A stretch of 64,000 bases of DNA from UBA7672 sp041166025. GTDB lineage: Bacteria; Pseudomonadota; Alphaproteobacteria; Caulobacterales; Hyphomonadaceae. Below, in pieces: positions 23,982-32,785 of the stretch. The position numbers were made by a program, and so were the translations under genes. The DNA lies in assembly GCA_041166025.1 (NCBI GenBank), contig JBEAMJ010000015.1, positions 38,335 to 102,334 on the forward strand. Direction: 5' to 3'. Under the pieces are notes generated by a model. That model saw only the letters and a program-made list of their open reading frames with translations, did not search any database and was not told the origin of the DNA. Numbering within the stretch: position 1 is the first letter of the stretch; every line of letters starts with the position of its first letter.

Positions 23982-25364
23982 CTAGCTGTTCGCAGGGCGC
24001 AAATGTCGCCGCGCGAGTTCGATGAGAATGATGAGAACGAGCGACAGGCCGACCAGCGGAAACACGACGCCAAGCGCCACGGTAGCCCAGATCACTGGCG
24101 CCGGCGTTCGCACATGGGGTCCAGGGATGGGGCCGGCCAGGCGCGAACCGGGACGCCGCTTCCACAACATGACGAGTCCGAACAGCACCGACGCAATCAG
24201 GATCAGGCAGCTTCCTGCCATGAACAGCTGGTTCGCGAGGCCGAACTGCTTGCCGACATGTGTCTGGACGCCGAACTCGACGACCTTGCCCAGCGGCGAA
24301 TAGCGCGACCACGAGATGTCATCGACGATCGCGCCATCCGACGGATTCACATAGACGGTCCGCTGCCCCTCCGCCTTTGCGGGCGTGTAGGACAGTGTGT
24401 AGACCTCGCCAGCGGCTGTTGGATAGAACACCTTCAAGGTGTCCCCAGTCATGTTGCGCTTTGCCGCCTCGATCAGCACCTGGTCGATCGCAATGGTGTG
24501 TGGGGCGGCAAACACGGTCGGATAGGCGGAATTGCGCACTGACCAGGGCAGGTCGTGATTGTCGCGGCGCGCCTCCCCTGCGCGATGGGCTGCATGAGGG
24601 TCAGGTGCAGATGGAGCGGCGTGAAAATTCGGGGTGGGCGCCATGACTGGCGCCAGCGCGTCCATCGTACCCATGCTGGCAAGCGTTCCACCCCAGAAGC
24701 TGGACCACGGCAATCCGGTCAGGATGAGGAAGGCCACGACCGGAGCATTCCACGCCGCGGGCACGGAATGGAGTTCGCGCCAGAAGGATCGACCCTTCGC
24801 CGAAAGGCGTGGCGCCAGCACCCCGGCGCGTCGATGTCGTCTTGGCCACCAGAGAAACAGGCCGGTGACGAGAAGCACGAACGTCCAGCAGGCAGCAAAC
24901 TCGACGAGATAGTCCCCGGCGGGCCCGACCATCAGGTCGCCGTGCAGGCGCACCAGCACCTCGCCCAGCGAATGCCCGGTCGGCCTGCTGCCGATGATCT
25001 CCGCAGTGTACGGGTCGACGTATGTGGTGACACTCTCTCCGCTGGAAGTTGTCAGACCCCATGCGGCCGAGCGGTCAGGTGCGGCAGGCCCCATGTACTG
25101 GAGCAGTTTCGCATCCGGATAGGCAGTGCGGACGGCGGCTTCCTGTGCGCCAACAGATTGCAGCGACTGCTGCGGCGTCACCACGCGCAGGTTGCGATCG
25201 AGCATCACGCTCAGTTCGTCATCGAACAGATAGAGCAGGCCGGTGAAGGCCAGAATGAGAACGAAGGGGGCAACGGCAAGCCCAGCATAGAAATGCCAGC
25301 GCCAGATTCGCCGATAGAGGCCGCCCGACTGGGCGGCCTCGCTTTCATCGCTGGTGATGGCCAA
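23982..25364 (-). CDS. PepSY-associated transmembrane protein (siderophore/iron reductase-like)
   Basis: 460-residue inner-membrane protein of the PepSY_TM family. Five or so hydrophobic helices are seen, at the N-terminus (AGLAVAPFVLILAFTGLLYLF), around residue 160, near 205 and twice at the C-terminus, with large periplasmic PepSY-like loops between them. A His/Asp-rich stretch (HAAPSAPDPHAAHRAGEA) lies in a loop. Starts at TTG 25364, preceded by GAGGAG at proper spacing. It follows the TonB receptor by 11 bp, the usual arrangement for proteins thought to release metal from siderophores. Confidence 0.85.
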   Translation of the reverse strand: MAITSDESEAAQSGGLYRRIWRWHFYAGLAVAPFVLILAFTGLLYLFDDELSVMLDRNLRVVTPQQSLQSVGAQEAAVRTAYPDAKLLQYMGPAAPDRSAAWGLTTSSGESVTTYVDPYTAEIIGSRPTGHSLGEVLVRLHGDLMVGPAGDYLVEFAACWTFVLLVTGLFLWWPRRHRRAGVLAPRLSAKGRSFWRELHSVPAAWNAPVVAFLILTGLPWSSFWGGTLASMGTMDALAPVMAPTPNFHAAPSAPDPHAAHRAGEARRDNHDLPWSVRNSAYPTVFAAPHTIAIDQVLIEAAKRNMTGDTLKVFYPTAAGEVYTLSYTPAKAEGQRTVYVNPSDGAIVDDISWSRYSPLGKVVEFGVQTHVGKQFGLANQLFMAGSCLILIASVLFGLVMLWKRRPGSRLAGPIPGPHVRTPAPVIWATVALGVVFPLVGLSLVLIILIELARRHLRPANS

Positions 25365-25375
25365 AGCCGGCTCCT

Positions 25376-27517
25376 CTAGAAGTCAGCTGTCAGTCTCAGG
25401 CTGGCCTGCAAAGGCTCGCCCGGGAAAACTGAGAAATCGTTGAACTCCCTGGTGTAGTAGGTCTCGTCCGTGACGTTGGTGATGGACAGGTCGAGACGCG
25501 CGGCGCCGAAGTCGTAGGTGGCGCCGAGATCCAGCGTCGTATAGGCGGGCAGTGTCACATCGTTCGCAAGCAGACCCGGGAAGACTGTGACGCCGGCGCT
25601 GTCGCTGAAGGCGCGATCCCCGACGTGGTTGATCCCGGCGCGGAGCTCGACGGGCAGTGCGGGCAGCCTGTAGCGGACGAACAGGTTGGCCTGGTTCTCC
25701 GGCGTGTCGGCCAGGTCGAAGCCCTGATTGCCCGTATTGCTGCTGGTGACTTCGCCATCCATCCAGGCATAGCCGCCCTGGATTGAGAGGCCGTCAGCGA
25801 CTTGCCATGCGCCCTCAAGCTCCAGGCCGCGGACGCGCACCTCACCGGTCTGGATGCTGAAGCCCAGATTGACCGGATCGTCGGTCACCACATTGGTGCG
25901 CTTGATTTCGAAGCCGCTCAAGCTGCCGCTGAGCGGACCTTCCGAGTAGCGCAGGCCCGCTTCGATCTGTTCCGATTCCTCGGGATCAAAAGGTGCGCCC
26001 CCGAAGGTCCGGCTGCCCGTCACATTCTCCATGTCGAAGCCGGTCGCGAAGCCGCCAAAAAGCGAGAGCCCGCCATCGAGACGATAGGTGGTCCCGATCT
26101 GGAAGGTGGTGTGATCGAGCTCATCCTCGGTGATGTCGCTGGCGTCGATCACGGCGTCCGTTGAGAACAGGCTCGTCGTTTCGAAGCTTGTGAACCGCGC
26201 CCCGAGAACGACGTTCCACCGGTCAGTGAAGTCGATGCGGTCCTGTCCGTAAAGAGCCCATGAGTCGACGTCGCCACCGAACAGGAATCCCAGCGGATAA
26301 GGCCGATCCGCGACGGTTCCGTAGGTCGGGTTGAGCGCGTTGATTGAGGGCACCGAAGCGATGTTCTCCTGATAGAATGTTGAACGCTCCTGGTTGTATT
26401 CGACGCCAAGGAGCAGGTTGTGGGTTGCCCCTGCGAAGCTTACCGATCCGGCCAGATCGATCTGGCCGATCGTGTAGGTGTCGTCTTCCTTCCCGAAGCG
26501 TCCATTGCGATTCACCGTGACGCCGTCGGCATTGACCGCACGTACGCGCAGCTGTGTGAAATTCGTATCCAGCTCCGAGTAGGAAAGTCGCGGCGTCAGC
26601 GTCCAGCTATCGTTGAGCTTGATATCGACCCATGCCTGAAGCAGGGGAGAGAAGGCTTCGAGGTCCGAGCGTCCCGGATCGCCGAGGAAGGTCTCGGAGG
26701 GGATTTCCCTGACCCCGTTCGAGACCACCGTGCCGACGATGGGCAGGCCTGGATTGCGTTGCGTGCGGCGCTCTTGCCATTCGCTGACAAAATAGGCCGT
26801 CACATTCTCGCTGGCTTCCCAGGTCAGCGACAGCGCAGCGTTTTCGCGATCGATATCCTGTTGATCGACGAAAGTGCCAGAGCGTTCGATCTCTCCAGTG
26901 GCGCGGAAATAGATCCCGGCGTCCTCATTCAGTGGACCGGTGACATCGAATGAAGCCAATTTCTGGTCAAAGGATCCAACCACGGCGCTGACGCTGCCAC
27001 CGAAAGCGCGCTCGGGGCGCTTCGTCACCACGGAGATGATGCCGCCAACAGCTGATTGTCCGAAGAGAACCGAAGATGGCCCCTTGAGGATTTCGATCCG
27101 CTCAATGTTTGAGATCGCGGATGCATCGACGTCTTCATAGTAACGCTGCCGCACGCCATTGCGCATCTGGTCAACATAAAAACCGCGCACCTTGAGCGAA
27201 AAGCTCTGGTAGGCGGAGGTACGCGGTGTTCCGACGCCTGCAGATGGCACCGCCTTCAGCGCGTCGCCGACGCTGCGGACGTTACGGGCGACCAGCTCCT
27301 CCGAGTCGATCACCTGCACCGCCTGCGGCACCAGTTCCAGGGGAATTCCCGACTTGCTGCCGAACTCCCCGCCGTCTGTCTTGGCGCCGGTGATGACGAC
27401 GATGTCCTGGCTCTGATCATTTGCTGACTGAGCGTTTGCGATCGGTTGGCTGAGGGCCGCCATGCCCGCGAGGCAGGAGGCGGCGAGAAGGTTCGTCCTG
27501 AAGTATTGCGTGGTCAT
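25376..27517 (-). CDS. TonB-dependent siderophore-type outer-membrane receptor
   Basis: 713 residues, ATG 27517 with an AGGA box upstream; the signal peptide ends in NAQS. The TonB-box region SQDIVVITGA, a plug domain (LELVPQAVQVIDSEELVARNV ... RIEILKGPSSVLFGQSAVGGIISVVTKRP) and a 22-strand barrel ending in Phe are complete. The plug wording and the linked PepSY protein place it with ferric-siderophore receptors (TIGR01783 type). As part of the copper-related operon it might alternatively import a copper chelate. Downstream gene overlaps functionally at 11-bp spacing. Confidence 0.9.
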   Translation of the reverse strand: MTTQYFRTNLLAASCLAGMAALSQPIANAQSANDQSQDIVVITGAKTDGGEFGSKSGIPLELVPQAVQVIDSEELVARNVRSVGDALKAVPSAGVGTPRTSAYQSFSLKVRGFYVDQMRNGVRQRYYEDVDASAISNIERIEILKGPSSVLFGQSAVGGIISVVTKRPERAFGGSVSAVVGSFDQKLASFDVTGPLNEDAGIYFRATGEIERSGTFVDQQDIDRENAALSLTWEASENVTAYFVSEWQERRTQRNPGLPIVGTVVSNGVREIPSETFLGDPGRSDLEAFSPLLQAWVDIKLNDSWTLTPRLSYSELDTNFTQLRVRAVNADGVTVNRNGRFGKEDDTYTIGQIDLAGSVSFAGATHNLLLGVEYNQERSTFYQENIASVPSINALNPTYGTVADRPYPLGFLFGGDVDSWALYGQDRIDFTDRWNVVLGARFTSFETTSLFSTDAVIDASDITEDELDHTTFQIGTTYRLDGGLSLFGGFATGFDMENVTGSRTFGGAPFDPEESEQIEAGLRYSEGPLSGSLSGFEIKRTNVVTDDPVNLGFSIQTGEVRVRGLELEGAWQVADGLSIQGGYAWMDGEVTSSNTGNQGFDLADTPENQANLFVRYRLPALPVELRAGINHVGDRAFSDSAGVTVFPGLLANDVTLPAYTTLDLGATYDFGAARLDLSITNVTDETYYTREFNDFSVFPGEPLQASLRLTADF

Positions 27518-27715
27518 GACTCTATTCCTGTATGCGCGTTGAAACTTCGGAGCAGATCGTGCTCCCGGGAGGGGGGTGGGGCAGACGGTTCGGGCGGGCT
27601 GGCGCTTGCGCGCCTGAAGTTCGCGGAGTGAATCGGGTCCCGAGAGACTTCGCCGCGCCCGGATCGTCGCCTCGCCGTCCGGAAGGGCGTCCCGGAACGG
27701 CAAGCTTGTGAGACG

Positions 27716-27982
27716 TCAGCTCATGGGCGCACCGCCGGCGTGCTTTACCAGTTGAGGGATTTCTTCGATCGGTGTTGGCTTGCGTGTCGTCGTGGCGGCT
27801 GTCGGCGCAGAAACGCGCTCGGCCTCGCCGGTGACGACAACCACGTCCCGCGCCCAGCTCTCCTGGGCTTCCTGGGCCAGCGCTGGCTGTGCGAACGCCC
27901 AGCACAGGGCCGCGCCACTGACTGTTCGTGTGATGGATCTGACCGGACCGGAATGAGGCCGGGAAATGAAAATGCGTGACAT
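27716..27982 (-). pseudogene. Truncated N-terminus of a TonB-dependent receptor
   Basis: About 88 residues: signal peptide (SGAALCWAFAQPALAQ), a TonB-box-like DVVVVTGEA and the plug opening TRKPTPIEEIPQ, where siderophore receptors normally continue SVQVLT; here the frame runs into a short unrelated tail and stops. No barrel follows. It may be the relic of a receptor replaced by the intact one downstream, or a short peptide; a remnant is more likely. The start may alternatively be ATG 27994. Confidence 0.55.
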
Positions 27983-28022
27983 GAGGAAATGCAATCTGTG
28001 AGATGAGCTGAGTGATATGCGT

Positions 28023-28847
28023 TCAGTGTTTGTGGCCGCCGCGGCCGCACATCAGGTGCGTTGTGCCACTCATCCACATGAGCTGGACGCCGGGGCTCCA
28101 GGTCAGCGCGTGAGCGCCATCGCTCCATGTGATCTGGACAGGGCCAGGTTCGGGCGGTTGATGCGGAAGCGTGTACGTCTCGCCATGAAGCCAGATCTGC
28201 GCCGAGACGCTGCTTGCCTGCTCGACAAACGAGAGGATCAGCTTGCTCCCGTCCGAACAGCGAAACGCTGACCCGGTTTCAGGTTCGGCGATCTTCAGGC
28301 GCACCGGCTCGATCAGCTGGCGGATCCTGATCGCGCGAAGTTCTGATACCTGTTGTGTGGAAATCGTCTCGAAGGTCTGGCCGCCGATGCTGACCATGAC
28401 GTCCACAGCGCCTGCCTTCTCGAAGGTCAGGCGAACAGGTATGAGCATGCCCCGTTCAAATGGTCCCTGAATGCCGTAGATGACGAGATGGACGTCATCC
28501 AGACTCATGATGCGCGTCTGGCCGGGGGCGAGAAAAATCGGTTGCGAGCGCCGAAGGCTGGCGCCGCGATAGACCCGTTGCGGGAGGGCGTCGAATCCAG
28601 CAGCATTCGCGATCGCCGGATCGACATCGACCGCGATCAGCACATCGGGCTCAAAGCCCGAGTGAGATACGACCAGCGAAACATGCGCAATGTCTGCGCC
28701 GCTGGCTGTTGGTTTGCCATAGACGTTCGAAATCGAGATGTCGCCAGCCCAGGTCGTCTGAGCCTGAGCACGTGTCGCGCCAAAGAGAACGACAAGAAAC
28801 AGTATGGCGATCGCAGTGACCGACCGGCCGTAGGTTGAATGAGTCAT
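28023..28847 (-). CDS. Periplasmic PCuAC copper chaperone domain fused to a MliC-like domain
   Basis: 274 residues with a signal peptide (FLVVLFGATRAQAQ). Residues ~30-165 match the copper chaperone PCu(A)C fold (ISNVYGKPTASGADIAHVSLVV ... DDVHLVIYGIQGPFERGMLIPVRLTFEKAGAVDVMVSI); its His in DVHL and Met in ERGM are retained from the HxM-type copper site. Residues ~190-274 resemble MliC/PliC lysozyme-inhibitor domains (FRCSDGSKLILSF ... WSDGAHALTW ... HLMCGRGG) with two cysteines in the right places, and the protein ends GHKH, a further possible metal ligand. The combination is unusual. It sits in the copper operon between a DUF2946 gene and receptor genes. Confidence 0.75.
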   Translation of the reverse strand: MTHSTYGRSVTAIAILFLVVLFGATRAQAQTTWAGDISISNVYGKPTASGADIAHVSLVVSHSGFEPDVLIAVDVDPAIANAAGFDALPQRVYRGASLRRSQPIFLAPGQTRIMSLDDVHLVIYGIQGPFERGMLIPVRLTFEKAGAVDVMVSIGGQTFETISTQQVSELRAIRIRQLIEPVRLKIAEPETGSAFRCSDGSKLILSFVEQASSVSAQIWLHGETYTLPHQPPEPGPVQITWSDGAHALTWSPGVQLMWMSGTTHLMCGRGGHKH

Positions 28848-28920
28848 GATGATAGCCTGAGCGAACGCGCTTCTTGCGCGTCTGTGGAAGCCGAGGGCGA
28901 AAGCGCCCCGCGCGTTTGTC

Positions 28921-29337
28921 TCAGACGTGAGTTGGCGGGCCCGTTGGCGGGCTCCCTGGTCGCCAGGCGGCGATGGCGGGCTGATCCTCGTGGACGCTCA
29001 GGAAAGGCGTCGGATGCATCCAGCGAATCTGGACAGGATCGATACCGGCATACCTGAGGACAGCCGGCGCTGTGAGGCTGGCGAATGGGCAATCGCCGGC
29101 CTGTTCTTCGCGTTCTGGCGCATCGCCATCGAGCGGGAGGGTCTGAGCGCCATGGCCGGAGCACATCGCAACCGTGACCACACGCTGCTCGCTGTCGAAG
29201 ACCGGCATGAACCCTGCCGGGATCAAGGCGCGAACCAGGAGCGCCATGAGGATCAGCAGCCCGGCCGCACGACGCAGGCCAGGCCGGAGCCTGCCAGGCG
29301 CCGCGCGCGTGCGGGTTATGCCGGTTGCGTGCCTCAT
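28921..29337 (-). CDS. DUF2946 family protein (copper-operon associated)
   Basis: 138-residue protein with one transmembrane segment ending in the family signature RALIPAGFMP, followed by a CSGHG motif and a short Pro-rich C-terminus. DUF2946 proteins are small membrane-associated proteins found mostly with copper genes; function unknown. ATG 29337 overlaps the copD stop by 4 bp. A longer open frame upstream is a shadow of copD. A second paralogue is at the head of the operon (32786-33187). Confidence 0.75.
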   Translation of the reverse strand: MRHATGITRTRAAPGRLRPGLRRAAGLLILMALLVRALIPAGFMPVFDSEQRVVTVAMCSGHGAQTLPLDGDAPEREEQAGDCPFASLTAPAVLRYAGIDPVQIRWMHPTPFLSVHEDQPAIAAWRPGSPPTGPPTHV

Positions 29338-30173
29338 GTGTGCGGGGAGTTGAAGGTTGTCAGCCAGGCTGTGGCGAGCAGCACCGCCCCGAACAGGCCC
29401 AGTTCGATGCCGATCGTGTGGTTGAGCGCGCGCGCTCCGGCTCCATCGGCTTTGGCCAGCCGTGGCGTGATCAGCAGCTTGTTGTAGACCGCAATGCCCA
29501 GCACGAAGGTGACCAGAAGAATCTTCATTACCAGAGCCTGGGCATAGGGCGTGAGCCATTCGTCGCGATCGAACCTGACGAGGGCGAGCACCAGCACGCC
29601 CCCACAGACGACGAGCGCCAGGACGATGGCGATGGCGAAGGTGCTGAAGCGACGTACAAGAGGCGCGAGCTCGGCCTCGGAGAGAACCTGGCCTGCTTCG
29701 CGCAGCAGAAGCAGGGACCCGAGCCACCAGCTTGCAGCTGCCACATGGAAAAACGCAACGGCGCCTGTCAGTGTGTCGACTGCGGGAGAGTGTCCATTGA
29801 CGCCGAACGCGGCGAGGGCGCAGACGCCGGCGCCCAGCAGCAGGAGCGTGGCGGCGCCCGTGGCGCCGCTGAATGCGAGAAGCAGCGCTGCGCCAGCGAA
29901 CTGCAAGACAAGCGCCGGACCAACGGGTGCTTCCCATATCGCCGACAGCGTTGTTGCATCAAGTTGGCCGCCAAGGCGGACAACGAGGATTGCAGCGCTG
30001 GCCAGGGTTGCCATCAGCATTGCCGCCGCGGCGGCGGCCACAAGGCCTGGCCGCGCACGTCCCGCCGCGCCGAGTCGTTTGCCGAGGCTGGCGCTCGCGA
30101 AAGCAACTCCAGCTGCAGCGAACGAGCCTGCATACAGGACGAACTTTGCTATGGCGGCGAGGAGTTCCAGCAT
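29334..30173 (-). CDS. copD: Copper resistance protein D family membrane protein
   Basis: 279-residue integral membrane protein of the CopD family (eight predicted helices), with conserved GHSPA and AFFHVAAASWWLGSLLLL segments; the histidines are probable copper ligands. The C-terminal MKILLVTFVLGIAVYNKLLITPRL is characteristic. ATG 30173 shares one base with the copC stop (TGATG) and is preferred over an upstream in-frame start that would extend into copC. CopC-CopD pairs move copper across the inner membrane. Confidence 0.87.
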   Translation of the reverse strand: MLELLAAIAKFVLYAGSFAAAGVAFASASLGKRLGAAGRARPGLVAAAAAAMLMATLASAAILVVRLGGQLDATTLSAIWEAPVGPALVLQFAGAALLLAFSGATGAATLLLLGAGVCALAAFGVNGHSPAVDTLTGAVAFFHVAAASWWLGSLLLLREAGQVLSEAELAPLVRRFSTFAIAIVLALVVCGGVLVLALVRFDRDEWLTPYAQALVMKILLVTFVLGIAVYNKLLITPRLAKADGAGARALNHTIGIELGLFGAVLLATAWLTTFNSPHT

Positions 30174-30583
30174 CAGTGCGGCGTGTGGTTTTCGCCTGCC
30201 GGAGAGGGATCTCCGGACGTTGTGGCGCCGGCCTTGATCACGATGATGATCGAGCCCGAGATGGGATGGCCATCCTTTGACAACGCCTTCCACTTGATCT
30301 CATTGCGACCGGCGCCAAGGTTTGGCGCCGGTATCCTGTATGAGGTCGTGCTGCCTGAGGGCGGTGTGAACTCCAGCTTGCGATCCGCCTTTCCGGTTTC
30401 CGCGACCACGACAGACGTTATCCGGGCCGGTTCATTGAAGTTGATGAAGACGCTGTCGGGCGACCGGTTCACAACCGAGCCGCTGGCCGGGACAGTGCTC
30501 TTCACCGTCGAATGCGCGAGTGCCGGTGCTGCAGACAGCACCAGTGCGACGCCAAGCGCCACTGCGCGAAGATAGCTCGCCAT
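30173..30583 (-). CDS. copC: Periplasmic copper-binding protein CopC
   Basis: 136 residues; signal peptide ends in APALA so that the mature protein starts with His-Ser, the histidine-brace-type Cu(II) site of CopC proteins. The later DGHPISG supplies the second His, and STVPASGSVVNRSPDSVFINFNEP is the family's beta-sandwich core. Directly after the MbnH-like gene (1-bp gap) and joined to copD. Delivers or buffers periplasmic copper. Confidence 0.9.
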   Translation of the reverse strand: MASYLRAVALGVALVLSAAPALAHSTVKSTVPASGSVVNRSPDSVFINFNEPARITSVVVAETGKADRKLEFTPPSGSTTSYRIPAPNLGAGRNEIKWKALSKDGHPISGSIIIVIKAGATTSGDPSPAGENHTPH

Positions 30584-30584
30584 C

Positions 30585-31793
30585 TCAGGGTTCCTTCTTC
30601 CATGGGTCTGAGTATTTTGGGTTCGTCAGGAATGCTTCGTCAGTGAGTGACCGCAGGAACGCGATCAGGTCAGCGCGTTCCTCCGACGTCATGTCGAAGC
30701 CCGGAACGAACGAGCTCTTGAGCGGATTGTTCCGGCCGACCCCTGCATGTGGCCCATTCGTGATCGTGCGGCCGCCGGCAGCGTAGTGATCCAGCACGCC
30801 ATCGAGCGTCGCAATTGATCCATCATGCATGTAGGGCGCCGTGATGGCCACATTGCGCAGGCTCGGCGCCTTGAAGCGGCCCATGTCCTCGGGCCGGCCC
30901 GTCAGCTCCGCAATCCCTGTATTGCCTGGGGGATAAGCCCCCTTGCCGTCGATGTTGTAGAGGCCGGTGTTGTTGAAGGCGATTTCCGGATGTGGCGCGC
31001 GCGCATGAATGATGGTGTCGTTCATGTTGATGTTGTTGTGACAGTGATGGCACTCGAACTTCTCCGAGAAGAAGAGCGCCTCGCCACGGATGGCGGCCTC
31101 TGGCATCGCGTCGATGTCGCCCTCATAGCGGTAGCGATCATAGGGCGAGTTGGCGGAGATGAGCGTGCGCTGGAAGGCTGACAGGGCCCGCACGACGGTT
31201 GCCAGGCTGATCTCGCCCTGCTTCTCCGGAAACGCCCTGGGGAAAAGCTCGCGATAGATCGGCTCTGCCTTGAGCCGATCAACCAGCTCGGCGTCGAGAT
31301 TGGCCATGCCCATCTCGACGGGTTCCTGTCCGAGCAACGGGACAAGCGCCTGCTGTTCCAGCGTGTGCAGCAGCGGATTGGACCAGGTGAGCACCGGCGC
31401 ATAGGCGACATTGGCCAGCGACATGGAATTGCGCGGGGTCAGCTGCCCGGTGACTCCCGGCGAGACGGGCAGGCCGTCGGTGAAGGCGAGCTCCTGCCTG
31501 TGGCACGAGGCGCAGGACTTGGTCTCATTGGCCGATAGCCGAACATCGTAGAAAAGCCGCCGCCCCAGCTCGGCCTTCGCGGCGTTGAGCCGGTTGGAAG
31601 CAGGCTCGAGCGGGGGCGGCATCCAGTCGGGAAGTCCCAGGTCAAACGTGACCGGGACAAGATCGGAGACAAGCGGGGAGGACGCTGTCTCCGCAGCCGG
31701 CGAAGGCGCCAACGAGCCCGTCTCGTCGCTGGCCGAAGCACATGCGGCCAGCAACACGGCATTGAACAGGATCGTCAGGCCTCGCCAGATCAC
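30585..31793 (-). CDS. MbnH-like di-heme cytochrome c peroxidase family protein
   Basis: 402 residues, lipoprotein signal (LLAACAS). Two CxxCH haem sites (CASCHRQ and CHHCHNN) and the family segments AELGRRLFYDVRLSANETKSCASCH, RALSAFQRTLISANSPYDRY and FKAPSLRNVAITAPYMHDGS place it in the CcpA/MauG superfamily. Its immediate partner upstream is an MbnP-like protein; the two form the 'metallo-mystery pair', in which MbnH oxidises a tryptophan of MbnP to kynurenine to make a copper site (established for methanotroph proteins). Start is GTG 31793, one base after the MbnP stop; a longer upstream frame overlaps MbnP and is rejected. Confidence 0.87.
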   Translation of the reverse strand: MIWRGLTILFNAVLLAACASASDETGSLAPSPAAETASSPLVSDLVPVTFDLGLPDWMPPPLEPASNRLNAAKAELGRRLFYDVRLSANETKSCASCHRQELAFTDGLPVSPGVTGQLTPRNSMSLANVAYAPVLTWSNPLLHTLEQQALVPLLGQEPVEMGMANLDAELVDRLKAEPIYRELFPRAFPEKQGEISLATVVRALSAFQRTLISANSPYDRYRYEGDIDAMPEAAIRGEALFFSEKFECHHCHNNINMNDTIIHARAPHPEIAFNNTGLYNIDGKGAYPPGNTGIAELTGRPEDMGRFKAPSLRNVAITAPYMHDGSIATLDGVLDHYAAGGRTITNGPHAGVGRNNPLKSSFVPGFDMTSEERADLIAFLRSLTDEAFLTNPKYSDPWKKEP

Positions 31794-31794
31794 A

Positions 31795-32706
31795 TCAGCC
31801 GCCCTTGACGAATGTCTGGCCGGACGACGCCTTGCCGCGGAAGGCAAGGCCGAAGCGCTCCATGATTGCGATGCAGTCATCGTCAGCCACAAAGGCCATG
31901 CAGCCGGACGCTGACCCCGGCGCGTTCACCGTGACGTCTGTCCCCGCCAGCAGCGCCGCAAGGTCCAGCACGACTGTCTGCCGGGTGAGGTCGAACCCGT
32001 CGAGCCGGTATGTCGGCCGGTTGGGATTGTCGCACGGCGCCGTCGGAGGCGTCGTCGGCGAGCCGGCGCCGCACTCCGTGGACCCGAGATGGATCGAAAA
32101 GCCGCTTGCAGCCATGCCGCCCATGCCCTGCATCGCGGGCGCGTGGGAGGCTGTCGCCGGCTTGTTCGCTGTATCGAGGTCGATGGTCGTGAATTTGTAG
32201 CCGATACGCCACGGCCAGGTGAGGCCGCTGTAGTTCAGCGGCGCCGAGGCAAGTGTCGGATCCTTGTGGTTGAGCTCGTAAGGCACGCCGATCTCGAACG
32301 CGAGGCCGGTGTAATCGCCAGCGGGGACGTTTCCACGGACAGCGTTGTTCATCGCTGCATTGCCGTTGCAGTTGCCGGTCGCATTCTCGAAGTCGAGCAG
32401 GGCCACCTTGTCGTTCTGCCATTGATTGTCCGGTGTCAGCGCGAACGGGACCTCGGCGCCGTCGGCCCTGATGAGCCGTACATTGCTGACGTAAATGCGA
32501 AAATCCTGAAGGAAGATCGCCGCCCTGGACGTTCCCACGTCCGTATAGGTTTCCCCGCAGCGGGCGGGTTTATCGCCGACGCGTGCATCAAAACGGATGG
32601 TGATCGGGTTATCTCCGCCGATGGGTCCGGCGGATGTGGCGCACGCCCCCAGGAAGAGTGCCAGGATGGCGGCAGACGCGGTCCGCCCTGAGATACGAGA
32701 GAGCAT
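31795..32706 (-). CDS. MbnP-like copper-binding lipoprotein
   Basis: 303-residue lipoprotein (lipobox LGAC). The sequence has the TIGR04052-type opening ITIRFDARVGDKPARCGETY, DFRIYVSNVRLI, a GNCNGN motif, GLAFEIGVPYELNHKDP and two late Cys pairs (TECGAGS ... APCDN; SGCMAF ... DDCIAI). Such four-Cys proteins bind copper after modification by the partnered MbnH. ATG 32706 is used because it starts the signal peptide; the codons upstream add nothing. The gene follows a DUF2946 protein by 79 bp. No methanobactin precursor gene was noticed nearby. Confidence 0.87.
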   Translation of the reverse strand: MLSRISGRTASAAILALFLGACATSAGPIGGDNPITIRFDARVGDKPARCGETYTDVGTSRAAIFLQDFRIYVSNVRLIRADGAEVPFALTPDNQWQNDKVALLDFENATGNCNGNAAMNNAVRGNVPAGDYTGLAFEIGVPYELNHKDPTLASAPLNYSGLTWPWRIGYKFTTIDLDTANKPATASHAPAMQGMGGMAASGFSIHLGSTECGAGSPTTPPTAPCDNPNRPTYRLDGFDLTRQTVVLDLAALLAGTDVTVNAPGSASGCMAFVADDDCIAIMERFGLAFRGKASSGQTFVKGG

Positions 32707-32785
32707 AAGGTGAATGTCCTGATGTGACGCTGCCCGCGCCTTGCCGGCGCGCGTGAACTGACAGGTCATGCCTGTCGTGAGCAGA

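Noticed and set aside
28921..29937. Long minus-strand open frame across copD and DUF2946
   Set aside because: Only the last 138 codons (from ATG 29337) encode a recognisable protein; the rest is Arg-rich and antisense-frame to copD.
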